Shown: positions 35,095-46,337, counted from the first letter of the stretch. The stretch is 64,000 bases of DNA from Desulfovibrio desulfuricans (GCF_004801255.1 NZ_CP036295.1:3000001-3064000), one strand, 5' to 3'. Program-made: numbers and translations. Notes: generated from the letters alone by a model not told the origin.

Positions 35095-37857
35095 ATGGTT
35101 CTGCGCTCTTCTTTGCCGCATGGCATGACCGCGCCGTTTGGCCGGTTTTTTTCCTCCCGTAAAGGGCACGGCGTCGCTTCGCCGTCTGTCGCGGATCTGG
35201 TGCGCCAGGCCGCAGTCCGCATGCTTGACGCCGCACGTGTTGATCCCGACGAGGCGCTGCAGTCGTTCAGTTCTTCGCCTGACGGGCTCTCGCGGCATCA
35301 GGTGCATGGCATGCGCCACAAGTTCGGCGCCAACATCATCGCATCCAAGGGCAAGGACAGCCTGCCCAAACGCCTGGTTACCTCGTTTATCAACCCCTTC
35401 AGCGTTGTACTGCTGCTGTTGGCCTGCATCTCGTTTTTTACCGATTACCTGCTGGTCGCCGCGGATGAAAAAGACCTCACCGCCGTCATCATTGTGGCGG
35501 TCATGGTCTGCATCAGCGGCGTGCTGCATTTTGTGCAGGAATCCCGCTCAGGCAACGCCGTGGCCCGCCTTGAATCGTTGGTCAAGACAACCATAGAGGT
35601 CGTGCGCGAGGGCGAGGGCAAGGAGCTGCCCATCACCTCGCTGGTGGTGGGCGACGTGGTGCGCCTGGCCGCAGGCGACATGATACCTGCCGACATGCGC
35701 ATTTTGCGGGCCAAAGACCTTTTTGTCAGCCAGTCGTCACTCACGGGCGAGAGCGAACCGGTGGAAAAATTTCCCCACGCCCTGCCTGCCGACGTGGCGG
35801 CAACTTCGCCGCTGGACTGCAACAACCTGGCCTTCATGGGCAGCAACGTGGTCAGCGGCGCAGCTTACGGTCTTGTGCTGGCTGTGGGCGGCGCAACGCT
35901 TTTTGGCTCGCTGGCCCGCCAGATCGCCGCCACCTCCGCGCCCACCAGCTTTGAAAAAGGGGTCAACTCCGTTTCGTGGCTGCTGCTGCGCTTTATGGCC
36001 TGCATGACTCCGGTGGTTCTGTTCGTCAACGGCTTTTCCAAGGGCGACTGGGTGGAGGCGGGGCTTTTTGCCCTTTCCGTGGCTGTGGGGCTGACCCCCG
36101 AAATGCTGCCCACGGTGGTCTCGGCCAATCTGGTGCGCGGCGCCGTGTTTATGGCCCGCAAAAAGGTCATTGCCCGCAGGCTTAACGCCATCCAGAATCT
36201 GGGCGCCATGGACGTGCTGTGCACCGACAAGACGGGCACGCTCACCCAGGACAGGATTGTGCTCGAATATTCGCTCGACATCCACGGCACGGAAGACGCC
36301 CGCGTGCTGCGACACGCCTTTTTGAACAGCTGGTTTCAGACCGGCCTCAAAAACCTGCTGGACGCGGCCATTGTCAATCACGCCGACGAGCTGAGCATGC
36401 AGCCCCTGCGCAAGGAATACCGGCTGGTGGACGAAATACCCTTTGATTTCAGCCGCCGCCGCATGAGCGTGGTTGTGGCCGACACCACGGGTAAAACCCA
36501 GATCATCACCAAGGGCGCGCTGGAAGAAATGCTGACCGTCTGCGCCTATGCCGAATACCACGGGCAGGTGGAGCCGCTCACCCCTGAGCTGCAGAGCGAA
36601 ATACTGGAGCGCGTGCGCCGCTACAACAGCGACGGCCTGCGCGTGGTGGGCGTGGCGCACAAAACCATGTCCGCGCCGGGCGGCGTTTTTTCTGTAGCGG
36701 ACGAAAAAGACATGGTGCTGCTTGGCTATCTGGCTTTTCTTGATCCGCCCAAGGATTCTGCCTCAAGGGCTCTGGCCGCCCTCAGCGAGCACGGCGTACG
36801 CGTCAAGGTGCTCACCGGCGACAACGACGCCGTGACCCGCAGCGTGTGCCGTCAGGTGGGCCTGCCCGGCAAAAACATTCTGCTGGGTGCGGACATTGAG
36901 GGCATGGACGATGCGGCGCTCAAGGAAGCGGTGGAAAAAGCCGACATCTTCGCCAAACTGAGCCCGCGCCAGAAGGCCCGCATAGTGACCTGCCTGCGCG
37001 GCAACGGTCATGTGGTAGGATTCATGGGCGACGGCATCAACGACGCCCCGGCCATGAAAAACGCTGACGTGGGTATTTCGGTCGATTCCGCCGTGGACGT
37101 GGCCCGCGAATCAGCCGGGGTCATTTTGCTGGAAAAAGACCTCACCGTACTTGAGGCCGGGGTTATGGAAGGTCGCCGCACCTATGCCAATATTATAAAA
37201 TATATTAAGATTACTGTAAGTTCCAACTTCGGCAACATGTTTTCGGTGCTGGCGGCCAGCGTGTTCTTGCCGTTTTTGCCCATGACGCCGCTGCAGATTC
37301 TGGTGCTCAACCTGCTGTACGATGTTTCGTGCACGGCCATGCCCTGGGACAACGTGGACGAGGACTTTTTGCGCAGCCCCCGCACATGGGACACGGACAG
37401 CATACGGCGCTTCATGTTCTGGCTGGGACCCACCAGTTCGATCTTTGACCTCGCAACCTTTGCCCTGCTGTTCTGGGTTATCTGCCCGGCGGTGGTTGCC
37501 ATGCCCGCAGGCGGCTGGCACGCCATGAGCGGAGCCGATCAGGCCAGCTTTGCCGCCCTGTTTCAGGCGGGCTGGTTTGTGGAATCACTGTGGACGCAGA
37601 CCATGGTCATCCACATGCTGCGCACGCCCGGCATCCCCCTGCTGCAAAGCCGCGCCGCATGGCAGGTAACCCTGCTCACGGGCCTTGGCGTTGCGGTGGG
37701 TACGGCCATTCCCTTTACCAGGCTGGGTCAGGGGCTGGATATGGGCGCGCTGCCCGCCGCCTATTTTCCCTGGCTGGCCGCCGTGCTGGCGGGCTACCTG
37801 GCCCTTGCCACGCTGGTCAAGCGACTGTTTATGCGCCGCTACAACACCTGGCTGTAG
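35095..37857 (+). CDS. mgtA: Mg2+-importing P-type ATPase MgtA
   Basis: 920 residues, P-type class IIIB. The phosphorylation motif DKTGTLTQD, the TGES actuator loop (TGESEPVEKF), MGDGINDAPAMKNADVGISVD and multiple membrane segments are present. PTVVSANLVRGAVFMARKKVIARRLNAIQNLGAMDVL and the C-terminal FNFLYD-type region (LVLNLLYDVSC) fit MgtA/MgtB rather than Ca2+ ATPases. Start ATG 35095 has CAGGAGA; GTG 35074 is less likely. The N-terminal ~60 residues vary in the family. A possible leader ORF lies upstream. Confidence 0.94.
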   Translation: MVLRSSLPHGMTAPFGRFFSSRKGHGVASPSVADLVRQAAVRMLDAARVDPDEALQSFSSSPDGLSRHQVHGMRHKFGANIIASKGKDSLPKRLVTSFINPFSVVLLLLACISFFTDYLLVAADEKDLTAVIIVAVMVCISGVLHFVQESRSGNAVARLESLVKTTIEVVREGEGKELPITSLVVGDVVRLAAGDMIPADMRILRAKDLFVSQSSLTGESEPVEKFPHALPADVAATSPLDCNNLAFMGSNVVSGAAYGLVLAVGGATLFGSLARQIAATSAPTSFEKGVNSVSWLLLRFMACMTPVVLFVNGFSKGDWVEAGLFALSVAVGLTPEMLPTVVSANLVRGAVFMARKKVIARRLNAIQNLGAMDVLCTDKTGTLTQDRIVLEYSLDIHGTEDARVLRHAFLNSWFQTGLKNLLDAAIVNHADELSMQPLRKEYRLVDEIPFDFSRRRMSVVVADTTGKTQIITKGALEEMLTVCAYAEYHGQVEPLTPELQSEILERVRRYNSDGLRVVGVAHKTMSAPGGVFSVADEKDMVLLGYLAFLDPPKDSASRALAALSEHGVRVKVLTGDNDAVTRSVCRQVGLPGKNILLGADIEGMDDAALKEAVEKADIFAKLSPRQKARIVTCLRGNGHVVGFMGDGINDAPAMKNADVGISVDSAVDVARESAGVILLEKDLTVLEAGVMEGRRTYANIIKYIKITVSSNFGNMFSVLAASVFLPFLPMTPLQILVLNLLYDVSCTAMPWDNVDEDFLRSPRTWDTDSIRRFMFWLGPTSSIFDLATFALLFWVICPAVVAMPAGGWHAMSGADQASFAALFQAGWFVESLWTQTMVIHMLRTPGIPLLQSRAAWQVTLLTGLGVAVGTAIPFTRLGQGLDMGALPAAYFPWLAAVLAGYLALATLVKRLFMRRYNTWL

Positions 37858-37986
37858 AAGCGCGGGCGGTCAGGGGCAACACCCCTGACCGCCTGTTGCG
37901 AAAACCTGTCCGCCAAGTTCGCTACGCCCGTTCACCGGCATATCCGCCTGATGCAGGCGGCTGCGGCCATGGAACAAACACAACTG

Positions 37987-39189
37987 TCAGCGCGCGCTGT
38001 CAAAAAAATCCTTCTGGTCCCGCACTCCGTAAAGAAACGCGCCCCGGTGGTCTGCGGCGTCGCCAGCATACACGGCCTCGGCCTTGGCGCCTCCGACAGC
38101 CTCGGTGTAGCCCACGGCAAGCGTGGACACATAGGGCGGCATGACCTCATCCACCTTGCCGTAATAATAGCGGCAGGGCGTCACCGAGCGCCACATGAAG
38201 GCCTGATTGTCGCGCAATCTGCTGAAAAACGCGTTCACGCCCGCCGATGACTGGGCCATGACATCCTCTTGCACCAGGTCGGCGATTTTGGCGGGTATCT
38301 GCGCCTGCAATTGCTGCCAGCCGATTTTGTTCTCGTAAAAATTGCGGCAGGCGGCCTCGTATTCCGGCTTGATGACGGTTTGCGGCAGGCCGTGCATATC
38401 ATAGTAATAGGCGTACGAGTAGGTAAACAGGATGACGCTGCCCGCAAGCCACGTGGCGTCAAGCGGCGTGGGTTTGTTTATCCAGCGGGTCAGCAGCAGA
38501 TAGAGGTCGGCTGGCGTGGCGGCGGTGGCGGCGGCCTTGACCGGGATGTTGAACGTCTCCAGCCTATGCCGCAACTGCTGGGTGCTCCAGCTGCCCTGCG
38601 ACCAGCCGCTGAGATAGAGTCCGTCCTCCTCAATGCCCAGATCGGCCAGCACTGCGCGCGCGGCAAACAGCATGTCCACGCAGGCCTGCACCGTGGCCTC
38701 GCGCACCATGTAACTGTCTGGTTCGGTTGAATCGCCTTTGCCGATGTAGTCTGCGGCGATAACTACATAGCCGTTACCGGCCAGACGGGCGGAGACAATG
38801 CGTGTTTCGTCCGATTCTTCTGGCCGCGAGGGCACGGCCGTGCGCGTAAATACCGTGCCGTGCTGGTACGAAACCACCGGCAGTTTTTTTTGCACCGTCT
38901 CCGGTACGACCACCAGACCGGAGGCCAGCGTGGGCCTGTTGCCCTGCTCGGGGATCACGGTTGCATACTGCACCTTATAAAGGCGCACGCCGTTTTTTGC
39001 CTTGGGGTACTGCACCGCAAAATTGCTGAAAGCCGCTACCTCCGCCGACAAAATTTTATCCAGCCGGTCAGCGCTGTAATCGCCGATGTGCGTGTAGCGC
39101 ACGCCCGAAGCGACCGCCTTGTAGTCCGCCGCATTGGCGTTGAAGGCCAGCAAGATGAACAAAATGACAATGCTTGTGGTCTGCCGCAT
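37987..39189 (-). CDS. Exported alpha/beta-hydrolase
   Basis: 400 residues. A signal peptide (about 1-20, cleavage after FNANA) is followed by an alpha/beta-hydrolase fold. LPVVSYQHGTVFTR supplies the oxyanion region and LSGWSQGSWSTQQL the nucleophile elbow with Ser; AGDAADHRGAFLYG near the end could hold the His. The substrate is unknown, and secreted lipase/esterase-like activity is a reasonable guess. ATG 39189 is chosen for CGGAGGCTCC upstream and the signal peptide. Confidence 0.8.
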   Translation of the reverse strand: MRQTTSIVILFILLAFNANAADYKAVASGVRYTHIGDYSADRLDKILSAEVAAFSNFAVQYPKAKNGVRLYKVQYATVIPEQGNRPTLASGLVVVPETVQKKLPVVSYQHGTVFTRTAVPSRPEESDETRIVSARLAGNGYVVIAADYIGKGDSTEPDSYMVREATVQACVDMLFAARAVLADLGIEEDGLYLSGWSQGSWSTQQLRHRLETFNIPVKAAATAATPADLYLLLTRWINKPTPLDATWLAGSVILFTYSYAYYYDMHGLPQTVIKPEYEAACRNFYENKIGWQQLQAQIPAKIADLVQEDVMAQSSAGVNAFFSRLRDNQAFMWRSVTPCRYYYGKVDEVMPPYVSTLAVGYTEAVGGAKAEAVYAGDAADHRGAFLYGVRDQKDFFDSAR

Positions 39190-39280
39190 GGAGCCTCCGG
39201 GTTGGGTGGTTCTTTGCTCCACACTACCTGTGCGGCCGACATTTGCAAGCCCGCCCCGGCAGCGCAGACCGGGCGGCTGC

Positions 39281-39313
39281 AAAAAAAAGGACCCCGCCAA
39301 AAGGAGGGGTCCT
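39281..39313 (-). terminator. Rho-independent terminator of the first chemoreceptor gene
   Basis: On the minus strand, AGGACCCC pairs with GGGGTCCT, followed by eight T. It separates the chemoreceptor from the exported hydrolase gene. Confidence 0.9.
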
Positions 39314-39336
39314 GAACAGGAGCAGCGATGCCGGGC

Positions 39337-41379
39337 TTAGCGCCCGGACTTCATGCTGGCGATCAGCCCGCGCAGCACCTGCGCCTGCTGGGCCATTTCG
39401 GCAACTGCCACAGCGGAATGCTGCATGGCCGAGCTTGTCTCGAGCGAAATGCGGTTAACGTCCTCAATGGAGTGGTTGATCTCTTCGCTGGTGGCGGACT
39501 GTTCCTCCGCCGCCGTGGCGATGGACTGCACCTGCTGGGCCGTGGCGTCCACCAGCTGCACAATTTCGCGCAGCGCCTCGCCCGATGTGCCCGCAAGGCT
39601 TGTGGTGCTGTCGATCATGCCCACCACCTGATCCACATTGCCCACATTGTTGCGGGTTCCAGTCTGGATATCGCGGATGGCGTCGCCCACTTCCTTGGTG
39701 GCGGTCATGGTTTTTTCCGCCAGTTTGCGCACCTCGTCGGCAACCACGGCAAAACCGCGCCCGGCCTCGCCCGCACGTGCGGCTTCAATGGCCGCATTGA
39801 GCGCCAGCAGGTTGGTCTGATCGGCAATGTCCGAAATAACGCCCAAAATCTGCCCCGTACTCTCGGCCTGCTGGCCCAGAGAGGTCATCTCTTTTTTCAG
39901 CTCCATGGCCTGGGCCTGGATGCGGCTGATGTCCGCAACCACACGCTCCACAACTTGCGCGCCGCTCTCGGCCTTGCCCTTGGCGTTTTTGGCCGAGTCC
40001 GCTGCCTGCCCGGCATTGCGCGCCACCTCAAGCACGGTGGCGTTCATTTCTTCCATGGCGGTGGCGGTTTCGCCCACGCGGGTCGTCTGGCTTTCCGCCC
40101 CGCGACTGGCCTGCTCCACCTGGGCGGAGAGCTCCTCGGACGCGGTGGTGACGGCTTCCACCACTCCCTCAAGCTGGGTGGCGGCGTGCAGCATACCCTC
40201 GGCCTTGGCCTGCTCTGCGGCCAGGCGTGCGGCCTCGGCCTCTTCCGTCGCTCTGGCCGCGCGGTCCGATTCTTCCCTCGCGATGCGGCTTTTTTCATCG
40301 GCTTCGGCAATTTTGCCCTTGAGGCTGCCCACCATGCTGCGCAGGCTGTCCGCCAGCTTGCCGATTTCATTGCGCCGCACGAGCGTCAGGCTGCGGTCAA
40401 GGTTGCCGGCCGCCACTGACCGGGCGTAGGCCTCCAGCTCTTGCAGGGGTTTGACGATGATTTTGTCCAAAGCCACAAGGGTAATGCCCACGAGCAGAAA
40501 AATGGCGACAACACCCGCGCCGACCATGATATTGCGCTGGTGGTTGGCCGAGGCTTCAATCTCATTGCGGTCCATGGTGATGACGACTTTCCAGTTCCAG
40601 CCTGGCACTGGGGCCCAGGCCAGCATCTTTTCCACGCCATTGCGGGTAAACACCTCCGCTCCGGAGGGCGTAGCCAGAACGCGGGCCATGCCCGCTTCCT
40701 TTGAGACGTCCTGCAGCACCCGCCCGCTATCTGGATGCCCCACCATTACGCCCGTAGGGGCCACAATAAAGGGATATCCGGTTTTGCCCAGCCGGATGTC
40801 GTTGATATATTTTTCCATCAGACCGTCGATGGAATAGGCCATGCCCACGCCGCCGACCACCTTGCCCGACTCGTCCGTGACGGCGTCGGCAACGCCCACG
40901 ATGGCTTTGCCCGTAATGGCGCTCTTGGACGGGGTATCGCTGAGGCCCGGCTTGCCCTTGAAGGTTTCACGCACGTACTCGCGGTGCGCAAAATTTTTGA
41001 GGCTGCCTTCCTTGCCGTGCACGCGGTTGATGATCTGGGTGCCCTCGGTATCAAACAGAAAAAAAGAATTTACCTCGCCAGCGGAAAGCGACATGGCCGC
41101 AAGCACGCCAGCTGCCTCGCCGTTGTCGAGCCGGGTACGCAAAAACTGCTTGAGCGCCGGTTGCTGCACCGTGCCGTGCAGCACCATTTGCTGCTGCTCG
41201 CCGAAGTCGCCCAGAGACTTGGCAATGGTGCCCGCCAAAAGCCGCATTTGATCAACACTTGACGTCAGACTGGCCTCATGGCTGTACCGGGCTACCACAA
41301 CTATCAGGGCAGACTGCACCGCAAAAACAACGCTGCCCACAAGAAGCATCATTGCCAGTCTGATGCTGCGTACCGACAT
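39337..41379 (-). CDS. Methyl-accepting chemotaxis protein 1 (Cache sensor)
   Basis: 680 residues. A transmembrane segment (about 9-30) precedes a periplasmic double-Cache sensor (about 35-275), with [15 protein letters not shown] near its end. A second transmembrane segment (about 287-305), a HAMP domain, and a long coiled-coil signalling domain follow, with the hairpin tip [40 protein letters not shown]. No C-terminal CheR-binding pentapeptide is seen. The start has GAGGAGG upstream. Residues 391-680 are nearly identical to the neighbouring receptor while the sensor halves differ, so the two should signal alike to different ligands. Confidence 0.93.
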   Translation of the reverse strand: MSVRSIRLAMMLLVGSVVFAVQSALIVVVARYSHEASLTSSVDQMRLLAGTIAKSLGDFGEQQQMVLHGTVQQPALKQFLRTRLDNGEAAGVLAAMSLSAGEVNSFFLFDTEGTQIINRVHGKEGSLKNFAHREYVRETFKGKPGLSDTPSKSAITGKAIVGVADAVTDESGKVVGGVGMAYSIDGLMEKYINDIRLGKTGYPFIVAPTGVMVGHPDSGRVLQDVSKEAGMARVLATPSGAEVFTRNGVEKMLAWAPVPGWNWKVVITMDRNEIEASANHQRNIMVGAGVVAIFLLVGITLVALDKIIVKPLQELEAYARSVAAGNLDRSLTLVRRNEIGKLADSLRSMVGSLKGKIAEADEKSRIAREESDRAARATEEAEAARLAAEQAKAEGMLHAATQLEGVVEAVTTASEELSAQVEQASRGAESQTTRVGETATAMEEMNATVLEVARNAGQAADSAKNAKGKAESGAQVVERVVADISRIQAQAMELKKEMTSLGQQAESTGQILGVISDIADQTNLLALNAAIEAARAGEAGRGFAVVADEVRKLAEKTMTATKEVGDAIRDIQTGTRNNVGNVDQVVGMIDSTTSLAGTSGEALREIVQLVDATAQQVQSIATAAEEQSATSEEINHSIEDVNRISLETSSAMQHSAVAVAEMAQQAQVLRGLIASMKSGR

Positions 41380-41821
41380 AACTTAGCCTCCTCACTGCAA
41401 AACAGATTACTTGCTATCAGGCCGTTCACTGCCGTTTGCTCGGAAACCACATTGGTTATCTAAAATATGGAAATGAAGAGCCATTGCAATATACATTCCA
41501 TTATATCAATTCCCGAAATTTATATATTATATATTGAAATAACATAATATTTCAAATTATCTGACTTTTAATTTTCATGCCCGCTCGGCTGCGTGTTGCC
41601 CATGCGTTAACATTGGCTTTCAGATAATTAACGCCGTGGTTCTGACCGGACGCACCCTGGCCGCGCGGCAAACACTGGCGTACCCCCCAAAAGACAAGCG
41701 GCCCCCGTCTGCACGGAGGCCGCTTGTCGTCACGCTTATCGGCATGGTCGTTTACTGTATGACAACCGGTTAAATAAACCGGCAGCACGAGGTTTGCCGC
41801 TGCAATCCTCGCTTACGGAGC
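41380..41821. other. Intergenic region between the two chemoreceptors
   Basis: 442 bases, no gene. 41460-41580 is very AT-rich (repeats of ATATATT-like runs) and should hold the promoter of the first receptor gene on the minus strand. The remainder carries the terminator at 41693-41728. Confidence 0.5.
41693..41728 (-). terminator. Terminator of the second chemoreceptor gene
   Basis: An 11-bp stem (GACAAGCGGCC with GGCCGCTTGTC) followed by TTTT on the minus strand, about 95 bases after the stop at 41822. Confidence 0.75.
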
Positions 41822-43864
41822 TTAGCGCCCGGACTTCATGCTGGCGATCAGCCCGCGCAGCACCTGCGCCTGCTGGGCCATTTCTGCAACTGCCGTAGCG
41901 GAATGCTGCATGGCCGAGCTTGTCTCGAGCGAAATGCGGTTAACGTCCTCAATGGAGTGGTTGATCTCTTCGCTGGTGGCGGACTGTTCCTCCGCCGCAG
42001 TGGCGATGGACTGCACCTGCTGGGCCGTGGCGTCCACCAGCTGCACAATTTCGCGCAGCGCCTCGCCCGATGTGCCCGCAAGGCTTGTGGTGCTGTCGAT
42101 CATGCCCACCACCTGATCCACATTGCCCACATTGTTGCGGGTTCCAGTCTGGATATCGCGGATGGCGTCGCCCACTTCCTTGGTGGCGGTCATGGTTTTT
42201 TCCGCCAGTTTGCGCACCTCGTCGGCAACCACGGCAAAACCGCGCCCGGCCTCGCCCGCACGTGCGGCTTCAATGGCCGCATTGAGCGCCAGCAGGTTGG
42301 TCTGGTCGGCAATGTCCGAAATAACGCCCAAAATCTGCCCCGTGCTCTCGGCCTGCTGGCCCAGTGAGGTCATCTCTTTTTTCAGTTCCATGGCCTGGGT
42401 CTGGATGCGACTGATGTCCGCAACCACACGCTCCACAACTTCCGCGCCGCTCTCGGCCTTGCCCTTGGCGTTTTTGGCCGAGTCCGCTGCCTGCCCGGCA
42501 TTGCGCGCCACCTCAAGCACGGTGGCGTTCATTTCTTCCATGGCGGTGGCGGTTTCGCCCACGCGGGTCGTCTGCCGTTCAGAGCCGCGACTGGCCTGCT
42601 CCACCTGGGCGGAGAGATCCTCAGACGCGGTGGTGACGGCTTCCACCACTCCCTCAAGCTGGGTGGCGGCGTGCAGCATGCCCTCGGCCTTGGCGTTTTC
42701 GGCGGCCAGGCGTGCGGCCTCCGCCTCTTCCTTTGCCTTGGCCGCGCGCGCGGATTCTTCCTGAGCGTGCACGCTCTTTTCGTCCGCTTCGGCTATTTTA
42801 GCCTTGAGGCTGCCGACCATCACCCGCAGGCTTTCGGCCAGATTGCCTATTTCATTACGCAGACTGATGGAAAGGATGGAATCAAGATGGCCGCCCGCCA
42901 CGCCTGAGGCAAAATTCTGCAGCTGCCGCAAGGGGCTGACCACGACTCGCTCCAGGGCAAAAAGGCAAATGCCCACCAGCGCCAGAATGGTCACCAGGCC
43001 GACCAGCAGCATGGCGTTGCGCTGCTCGATGGCTGGGGCCTCAATTTCGTCGCGGCCAACACTTACGCCCACGCGCCAGTTCCAGTGCGGGGCCACATCC
43101 CAGGCGAGCATGCGTTTTTCGCCAGCGCGCGAAAATTCCACGCCGCTGCCGGTCGACGCCTTGACCATGTCACGGATGCCCGCCTCGTCCGACATGTCCT
43201 TGAGGATAAATTCGCTGTTCTCATGGCTGATGACGACGCCCTGAGGAGAAACAACCGTGACGCGCCCCGTTTTGCCGAGGGTGATGCCCTTCAGGTTGTT
43301 TGTCAGGCTGTCGATGTCGTAGGACATGCCCACGCCGCCCACGGCCCTGCCCGCGTCGTCAAAAATTGGGGCGGTAACGCTGACGATAAGTTTGCCCGTG
43401 GCGATGCTCTTGGTCGGCGCTGAGCTGAAGCCTGGCTTACCTGCCAGGGCGGCCTTGATATACTCCCGGTCGGAAAGATCGCTGAGTTTGCCGGCCTTGC
43501 CCTGCGCGCAGGTGATAAGCTGCTTGCCCGAGGCGTCAAAGAGGTACATCGTGTTTATCTCAGCGCCTGCCTGCGACATGGCGGCAAGAAAAACCTCCGC
43601 GCCTTTTTTGTCCTCGCCGGTAAGCAAAAACTCGCGCAGGCGCGGCGGCTTGGTAACACCGTTGACAAACATGCTGAGCTGGGCTCCAAAATCGCCCAGC
43701 GACTTGGCCACCGTGTCGGCGGTGAGGTCCATCTCATGAGTGCGCGCGACAAGATTGGCCTCATCCCCCATGCGCGTTACCACCACCACAAGCGCAGACT
43801 GCACCGCAAGCACCACAAGGCTGATTACGAGCAACATTGCTGTTCTGATACTGCGAAAGACCAT
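41822..43864 (-). CDS. Methyl-accepting chemotaxis protein 2 (Cache sensor)
   Basis: 680 residues, the same length and architecture as the receptor at 39337-41379. A transmembrane anchor, a Cache-type periplasmic domain (about 35-275, with [15 protein letters not shown]), a second membrane segment, HAMP and the signalling coiled coil follow in order. The sensor half is clearly different in sequence, yet residues 391-680 match almost residue for residue. Start ATG 43864 has GGAAGGG upstream; the frame could extend to 43894 but without support. Confidence 0.93.
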   Translation of the reverse strand: MVFRSIRTAMLLVISLVVLAVQSALVVVVTRMGDEANLVARTHEMDLTADTVAKSLGDFGAQLSMFVNGVTKPPRLREFLLTGEDKKGAEVFLAAMSQAGAEINTMYLFDASGKQLITCAQGKAGKLSDLSDREYIKAALAGKPGFSSAPTKSIATGKLIVSVTAPIFDDAGRAVGGVGMSYDIDSLTNNLKGITLGKTGRVTVVSPQGVVISHENSEFILKDMSDEAGIRDMVKASTGSGVEFSRAGEKRMLAWDVAPHWNWRVGVSVGRDEIEAPAIEQRNAMLLVGLVTILALVGICLFALERVVVSPLRQLQNFASGVAGGHLDSILSISLRNEIGNLAESLRVMVGSLKAKIAEADEKSVHAQEESARAAKAKEEAEAARLAAENAKAEGMLHAATQLEGVVEAVTTASEDLSAQVEQASRGSERQTTRVGETATAMEEMNATVLEVARNAGQAADSAKNAKGKAESGAEVVERVVADISRIQTQAMELKKEMTSLGQQAESTGQILGVISDIADQTNLLALNAAIEAARAGEAGRGFAVVADEVRKLAEKTMTATKEVGDAIRDIQTGTRNNVGNVDQVVGMIDSTTSLAGTSGEALREIVQLVDATAQQVQSIATAAEEQSATSEEINHSIEDVNRISLETSSAMQHSATAVAEMAQQAQVLRGLIASMKSGR

Positions 43865-44060
43865 ATAGCGTCCCTTCCGTAAAAAAGCCCTCAATCATAA
43901 AGCGTCTCAACCAGCATTGGCTGGCTTGGCAGATCGTTCTCCCTTACGGGAGATCAATAACCAGGAGCGCGTGCCGGGGCAGGTGCAGCATCCGCAATAT
44001 ATATGGGCCGATGCGCGAATTTTTGGCCTGGAGCGGCATTGCCAAAGCAAAAACAGTGAC

Positions 44061-44085
44061 GGCGGCGCAACAGACTTGCGCCGCC
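44061..44085 (-). terminator. Hairpin terminator after thrC
   Basis: A 10-bp perfect stem (GGCGGCGCAA with TTGCGCCGCC), 5-base loop, then GTCACTGTTTTTG on the minus strand, about 35-60 bases after the thrC stop. Confidence 0.75.
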
Positions 44086-44119
44086 GCCACTCATATTATC
44101 GGCTAATGGAAGAGTAACT

Positions 44120-45565
44120 TTATTTCTTTTGCAAAGAAAGTCTCTCAACAACGGCAGCCGCGCCCATGCGGGCAAACTCGGCCACCTCGCGCCCCTTGCG
44201 GGCGCTTTCGGGCAGCAGCAGCTCCGGCTTGTTGGCCAGGCTTTTGTCCGGCGCAACGCCGTATTCGGGCGGGAAGGAATCGTTGAAATACATATCCTGA
44301 AACCCTGCGAACTTGAGCGCATGGGCTGTGGCGTCGAGCACCGCGTGCTCCTTGGCGCTGATGAGGCCAAGAGCCTTGGCGTTCAAAAGGCCCGCAAGGC
44401 ATTCGCCGCCCTGGGTGCAGGCAATGTGGCCGTGACGGTTGGCTATGATCATGGCGTCCATGATCTGCTGCTCGGTCACGCGCACAACCTGAAAGGCCGC
44501 CTCGCCGCCCTTTTCGATGAACATTTCCGCCAGCTTGCGCACGCGCGGGAAGGACACCGGGTTGCCGATCATGGCGGCCTGCGCAACGCTGGGCGTTACG
44601 GTGACGGGTTGCCAGTGGCGGGTCTCCCTGGGAGCGTCGTAGTAGCGCCACACGGGGTCGGCATGCTCGGATTGCACGCCAAACACGCGCGGCAACGAGC
44701 TGATGATGCCAAGCTCAAGCATTTTCAAAAAGCCGCACATGATGGCCGTAATGTTGCCCGCATTGCCGATGGGCACAAAGAGGCACAGGTCTGTCATGTC
44801 CCAGCCGTACCACTGGGCGGTCTCGTAGGCATAAGATTCCTGCCCGAGGATGCGCCAGCTGTTTTTGGAGTTGAGCAGGGCCACGCGATAGTTTTCGGCC
44901 AGCAGCTCCACCACCTTCATGCAGTCGTCAAACACGCCGGGCAGCTCAAGCACGGTGGCTCCGCTGCCCAGAGGCTGCGAAAGCTGCTGGGGCGTCACCT
45001 TGCCGTGGGGCAGCAGCACCACGCTCTTGAGGGGCGCGCCCACATACGAGGCATACAGGGCCGCAGCGGCAGAGGTATCGCCCGTAGAGGCGCACACGGT
45101 GAGCACTTCGTCCCACTTGTTGCGGCGGCACAGCCACTTGAGATAGCTGAAGGCGCAGGCCATGCCGCGATCCTTGAAGGAGGCGCTGGGGTTCTGGCCG
45201 TCGTTCTTGTAGGCAAAGGGCACGCCCACGCGGTCACGCAGGGCCGGGGCGGCCTCGATGATGGGCGTGATGCCCTCGCCCAGATAGACGATGTCGTCCT
45301 CGTCCAGCAAAGGCGCAAGCAGCTCGTAAAAGCGGAAGATCCCCCGAAGCGCGGTGCTGCGGCTGGCGGAGCGGGCATCGAACAGTTCGCGCCACTCAGC
45401 GCCGCTGCGCTCTTTCAGTTTGTCAAAATCGAGGTTTTCCAGCAAAAACACGCCGCCGCACTGGGGGCAGGTGTACAGCAGGCTGTCGCCGGGGTGACGA
45501 GCGCCGCAGTCAAGACAAACATACTCCATGCGGCCGCGATAGGCCGGAAAATCCGCATGCGCCAT
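44120..45565 (-). CDS. thrC: Threonine synthase
   Basis: 481 residues; converts phosphohomoserine to threonine with PLP. An N-terminal zinc-ribbon-like segment (CLDCGARHPGDSLLYTCPQCG) precedes the fold type II core; the Schiff-base Lys is in NPSASFKDRGMACAFSYL. CASTGDTSAAAALYA is the phosphate-binding loop. AAGGAG precedes the ATG. The pathway partner hom lies at 27972-29321, on the same strand but not in the same operon. Confidence 0.95.
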   Translation of the reverse strand: MAHADFPAYRGRMEYVCLDCGARHPGDSLLYTCPQCGGVFLLENLDFDKLKERSGAEWRELFDARSASRSTALRGIFRFYELLAPLLDEDDIVYLGEGITPIIEAAPALRDRVGVPFAYKNDGQNPSASFKDRGMACAFSYLKWLCRRNKWDEVLTVCASTGDTSAAAALYASYVGAPLKSVVLLPHGKVTPQQLSQPLGSGATVLELPGVFDDCMKVVELLAENYRVALLNSKNSWRILGQESYAYETAQWYGWDMTDLCLFVPIGNAGNITAIMCGFLKMLELGIISSLPRVFGVQSEHADPVWRYYDAPRETRHWQPVTVTPSVAQAAMIGNPVSFPRVRKLAEMFIEKGGEAAFQVVRVTEQQIMDAMIIANRHGHIACTQGGECLAGLLNAKALGLISAKEHAVLDATAHALKFAGFQDMYFNDSFPPEYGVAPDKSLANKPELLLPESARKGREVAEFARMGAAAVVERLSLQKK

Positions 45566-45722
45566 GAGAGAAACTCCTTGATAAGTGCGTCAGGCAAACA
45601 ACCGTTGCCAACGGCGTGTTGCCCTGCCCCCGGATTGCAAGTCACTGTGCTGCAGGGGGCACATTCTGGCAGGTGCGACGGCAACAGTCCTGCTGCCGCC
45701 AAATTACCAAAGGGCGCCGGAG

Positions 45723-46337
45723 CTAACCCTTGTCTTCCTGTTTATCCGCGTGCTTGCCCTTGAGCCAGCTTTTTTCAGTGCCCGCGCGCAGGCGGGCGAT
45801 GTTTTCCTTGTGCTTCCACACCACCACGGCGCAGACGCAGAGCGCAAGGGGCAGCCACGTCCACAGGCTTGTAACCGCCAGGGACACCGCCAGGGCCGTT
45901 ACCAGGGTCAGCGAGCCAAGAGAAACAAAACCGCTGCGCCAGATAACCAGGCAGCACAAGGCCGAAGCCGCCAGCAGCTGCCAGAAGGCCAGGGGAATAA
46001 ACACGCCGATGCTTGTGGCTACGGCCTTGCCGCCCTTGAACTTCATAAAGCAGGAAAAAACATGCCCCAGCACGCAGGCCAGGCCCACGGCGCTGACAAA
46101 GACCGGCGAGGCATTGATGCGAAACGCCAGCCAGACCGGCACAGCCCCCTTGCACACATCGCAGGCCAGCGTCGCCACACCCCAGCCAAAACCGCACAGG
46201 CGGGCCACGTTGGTGGCCCCGGTGTTGCGGCTGCCGCTCTCACGCGGGTCTATGCGGCAAAAGGTTTTGGCAATCACCAGGCCCCACGGCACGGACCCCA
46301 GCACATAGGCCAGAGCAATCCACAATACTTCCAGCAT
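45723..46337 (-). CDS. plsY: Glycerol-3-phosphate acyltransferase PlsY
   Basis: 204 residues, an integral membrane acyltransferase that uses acyl-phosphate. The [11 protein letters not shown] and [12 protein letters not shown] motifs and the conserved [15 protein letters not shown] motif are all there. About five membrane segments are visible. The C-terminus is Lys-rich ([11 protein letters not shown]). ATG 46337 follows GGAGACGAAT. Confidence 0.96.
   Translation of the reverse strand: MLEVLWIALAYVLGSVPWGLVIAKTFCRIDPRESGSRNTGATNVARLCGFGWGVATLACDVCKGAVPVWLAFRINASPVFVSAVGLACVLGHVFSCFMKFKGGKAVATSIGVFIPLAFWQLLAASALCCLVIWRSGFVSLGSLTLVTALAVSLAVTSLWTWLPLALCVCAVVVWKHKENIARLRAGTEKSWLKGKHADKQEDKG

Noticed and set aside
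39337..42694. Repeated 870-bp segments as an insertion sequence
   Set aside because: The repeats are the 3' halves of two chemoreceptor genes, with no transposase or terminal inverted repeats.
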